Assembly: GCA_040954595.2 (NCBI GenBank)
Contig: CM082581.2
Location: forward strand, 13,578,001 to 13,642,000
DNA from: Balanoglossus misakiensis
Lineage: Eukaryota; Hemichordata
Length of the DNA: 64,000 bases
Direction: 5' to 3'
Below, piece after piece: positions 62,901-64,000 of this stretch; positions within the stretch are counted from its first letter, which is position 1; each line of letters starts with the position of its first letter. The notes beneath the pieces were generated by a model. The model was not told where the DNA came from and ran no database searches. It saw only the letters and a list, made by a program, of their open reading frames with translations. The translations under genes and the position numbers were made by a program.

Positions 62901-64000
62901 TCGAAATTTCGGAAAAGTCGAAAAATCGGCGATTTTTGACGATTTTCCTGAGCTATAACCCATGATTTCTTCAAAAATCGACGAATTTCGAAAGTTCGGA
63001 AAAGTCGAAAAATCGGCGATTTTTGACGATTTTCCTGAGCTATAACCCATGATTTCTTCAAAAATCGACGAATTTCGAAAGTTCGGAAAAGTCGAAAAAT
63101 CGGCGATTTTTGACGATTTTCCTGAGCTATAACCCATGATTTCTTCAAAAATCGACGAATTTCGAAAGTTCGGAAAAGTCGAAAAATCGGCGATTTTTGA
63201 CGATTTTCCTGAGCTATAACCCATGATTTCTTCAAAAATCGACGAATTTCGAAAGTTCGGAAAAGTCGAAAAATCGGCGATTTTTGACGATTTTCCTGAG
63301 CTATAACCCATGATTTCTTCAAAAATCGACGAATTTCGAAAGTTTGGAAAAGTCGAAAAATCGGCGATTTTTGACGATTTTCCTGAGCTATAACCCATGA
63401 TTTCTTGAAAAATTGGAGAAAATTTCGAGATTTGGAAAAGTCGAAAAATCGTCGATTTTTGATGATTTTCCTGAGCTATAACCCATGATTTTTTCAAAAA
63501 TCGGCGAAATTTCGAGATTTCGAAAAGTCGAAAAATCGGCGATTTTTGACGATTTTCCTGAGCTATAACCCATGATTTCTTCAAAAATTGACGAATTTCG
63601 AAAGTTCGGAAAAGTCGAAAATTCGGCGATTTTTGACGATTTTCCTGAGCTATAACCCATGATTTCTTCAAAAATCGACGAATTTCGAAAGTTCGGAAAA
63701 GTCGAAAAATCGGCGATTTTTGACGATTTTCCTGAGTTATAACCCATGATTTCTTCAAAAATCGACGAATTTCGAAAGTTCGGAAAAGTCGAAAAATCGG
63801 CGATTTTTGACGATTTTCCTGAGCTATAACCCATGATTTCTTCAAAAATCGACGAATTTCGAAAGTTCGGAAAAGTCGAAAATTCGGCGATTTTTGACGA
63901 TTTTCCTGAGCTATAACCCATGATTTCTTCAAAAATCGACGAATTTCGAAAGTTCGGAAAAGTCGAAAAATCGGCGATTTTTGACGATTTTCTTGAGCTA
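59951..64000 (-). repeat. 87-bp satellite array, reverse arm (about 46 copies, continues past the edge)
   Basis: Same unit in the opposite orientation, reaching the window end. The first 2 kb mixes the main form with the CTCGAAATTTCGCCG form and shows a repeated block of about 12 units (1,044 bp). Further right the main form dominates. Confidence 0.97.

Noticed and set aside
43862-64000. CRISPR-like array
   Set aside because: The repeats are directly adjacent with no unique spacers, in animal DNA with introns.

Overview
The window is animal nuclear DNA, most likely from an invertebrate deuterostome. The genes are cut by many short introns with GT-AG borders. Three of them match families shared by all bilaterians: rhotekin, an ABCA-type lipid transporter, and a mitochondrial ribosomal protein. 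A short TTAGGG run is present, and small inverted-repeat transposons are common. I cannot name the species from sequence alone.

Layout, left to right. 1-3845: AT-rich noncoding DNA with one perfect hairpin. 3846-7589 (+): ten exons of a rhotekin-like Rho effector, lacking only its 5' coding exon(s). 7590-10738: its 3' UTR and the intergenic DNA, holding a 993-bp non-autonomous DNA transposon with perfect 26-bp terminal inverted repeats. 10739-32671 (+): a complete 40-exon full-length ABCA transporter (2,191 aa when spliced), closest by eye to ABCA2. Its introns carry several miniature foldback elements. 32672-35900: a long AT-rich 3' UTR meeting, tail to tail, 36329-37472 (-): a complete four-exon MRPS26 gene (217 aa). 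38584-42720 (+): a small transcription unit I do not recognise. Its exons splice in phase into a predicted 85-aa peptide, and it contains related exons duplicated in tandem, a 130-bp minisatellite full of AATAAA signals, and a duplicated last exon. 43108-43846 (-): three exons from the C-terminal half of an aldo-keto reductase.

The right-hand third (43862-64000) is one satellite DNA with an 87-bp unit. About 185 copies run in one orientation to about 59950. The array then flips and about 46 more copies run in the opposite orientation to the window edge. The unit is 29 codons long and has no stop in two frames, so it yields spurious ORFs of thousands of codons. Rare private variants show that blocks of 7, about 12, about 27 and about 35 units have been copied within the array. 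The array begins 13 bp from a splice acceptor of the aldo-keto reductase gene, so it either fills a giant intron or has cut the gene.

The genes do not form a pathway. Rhotekin acts in Rho/septin cytoskeletal signalling, the ABCA protein in membrane lipid transport, MRPS26 in mitochondrial translation, and the reductase in NADPH-dependent carbonyl metabolism. The parts most worth a second look are the small gene with duplicated exons and the head-to-head 87-bp satellite against the reductase gene.
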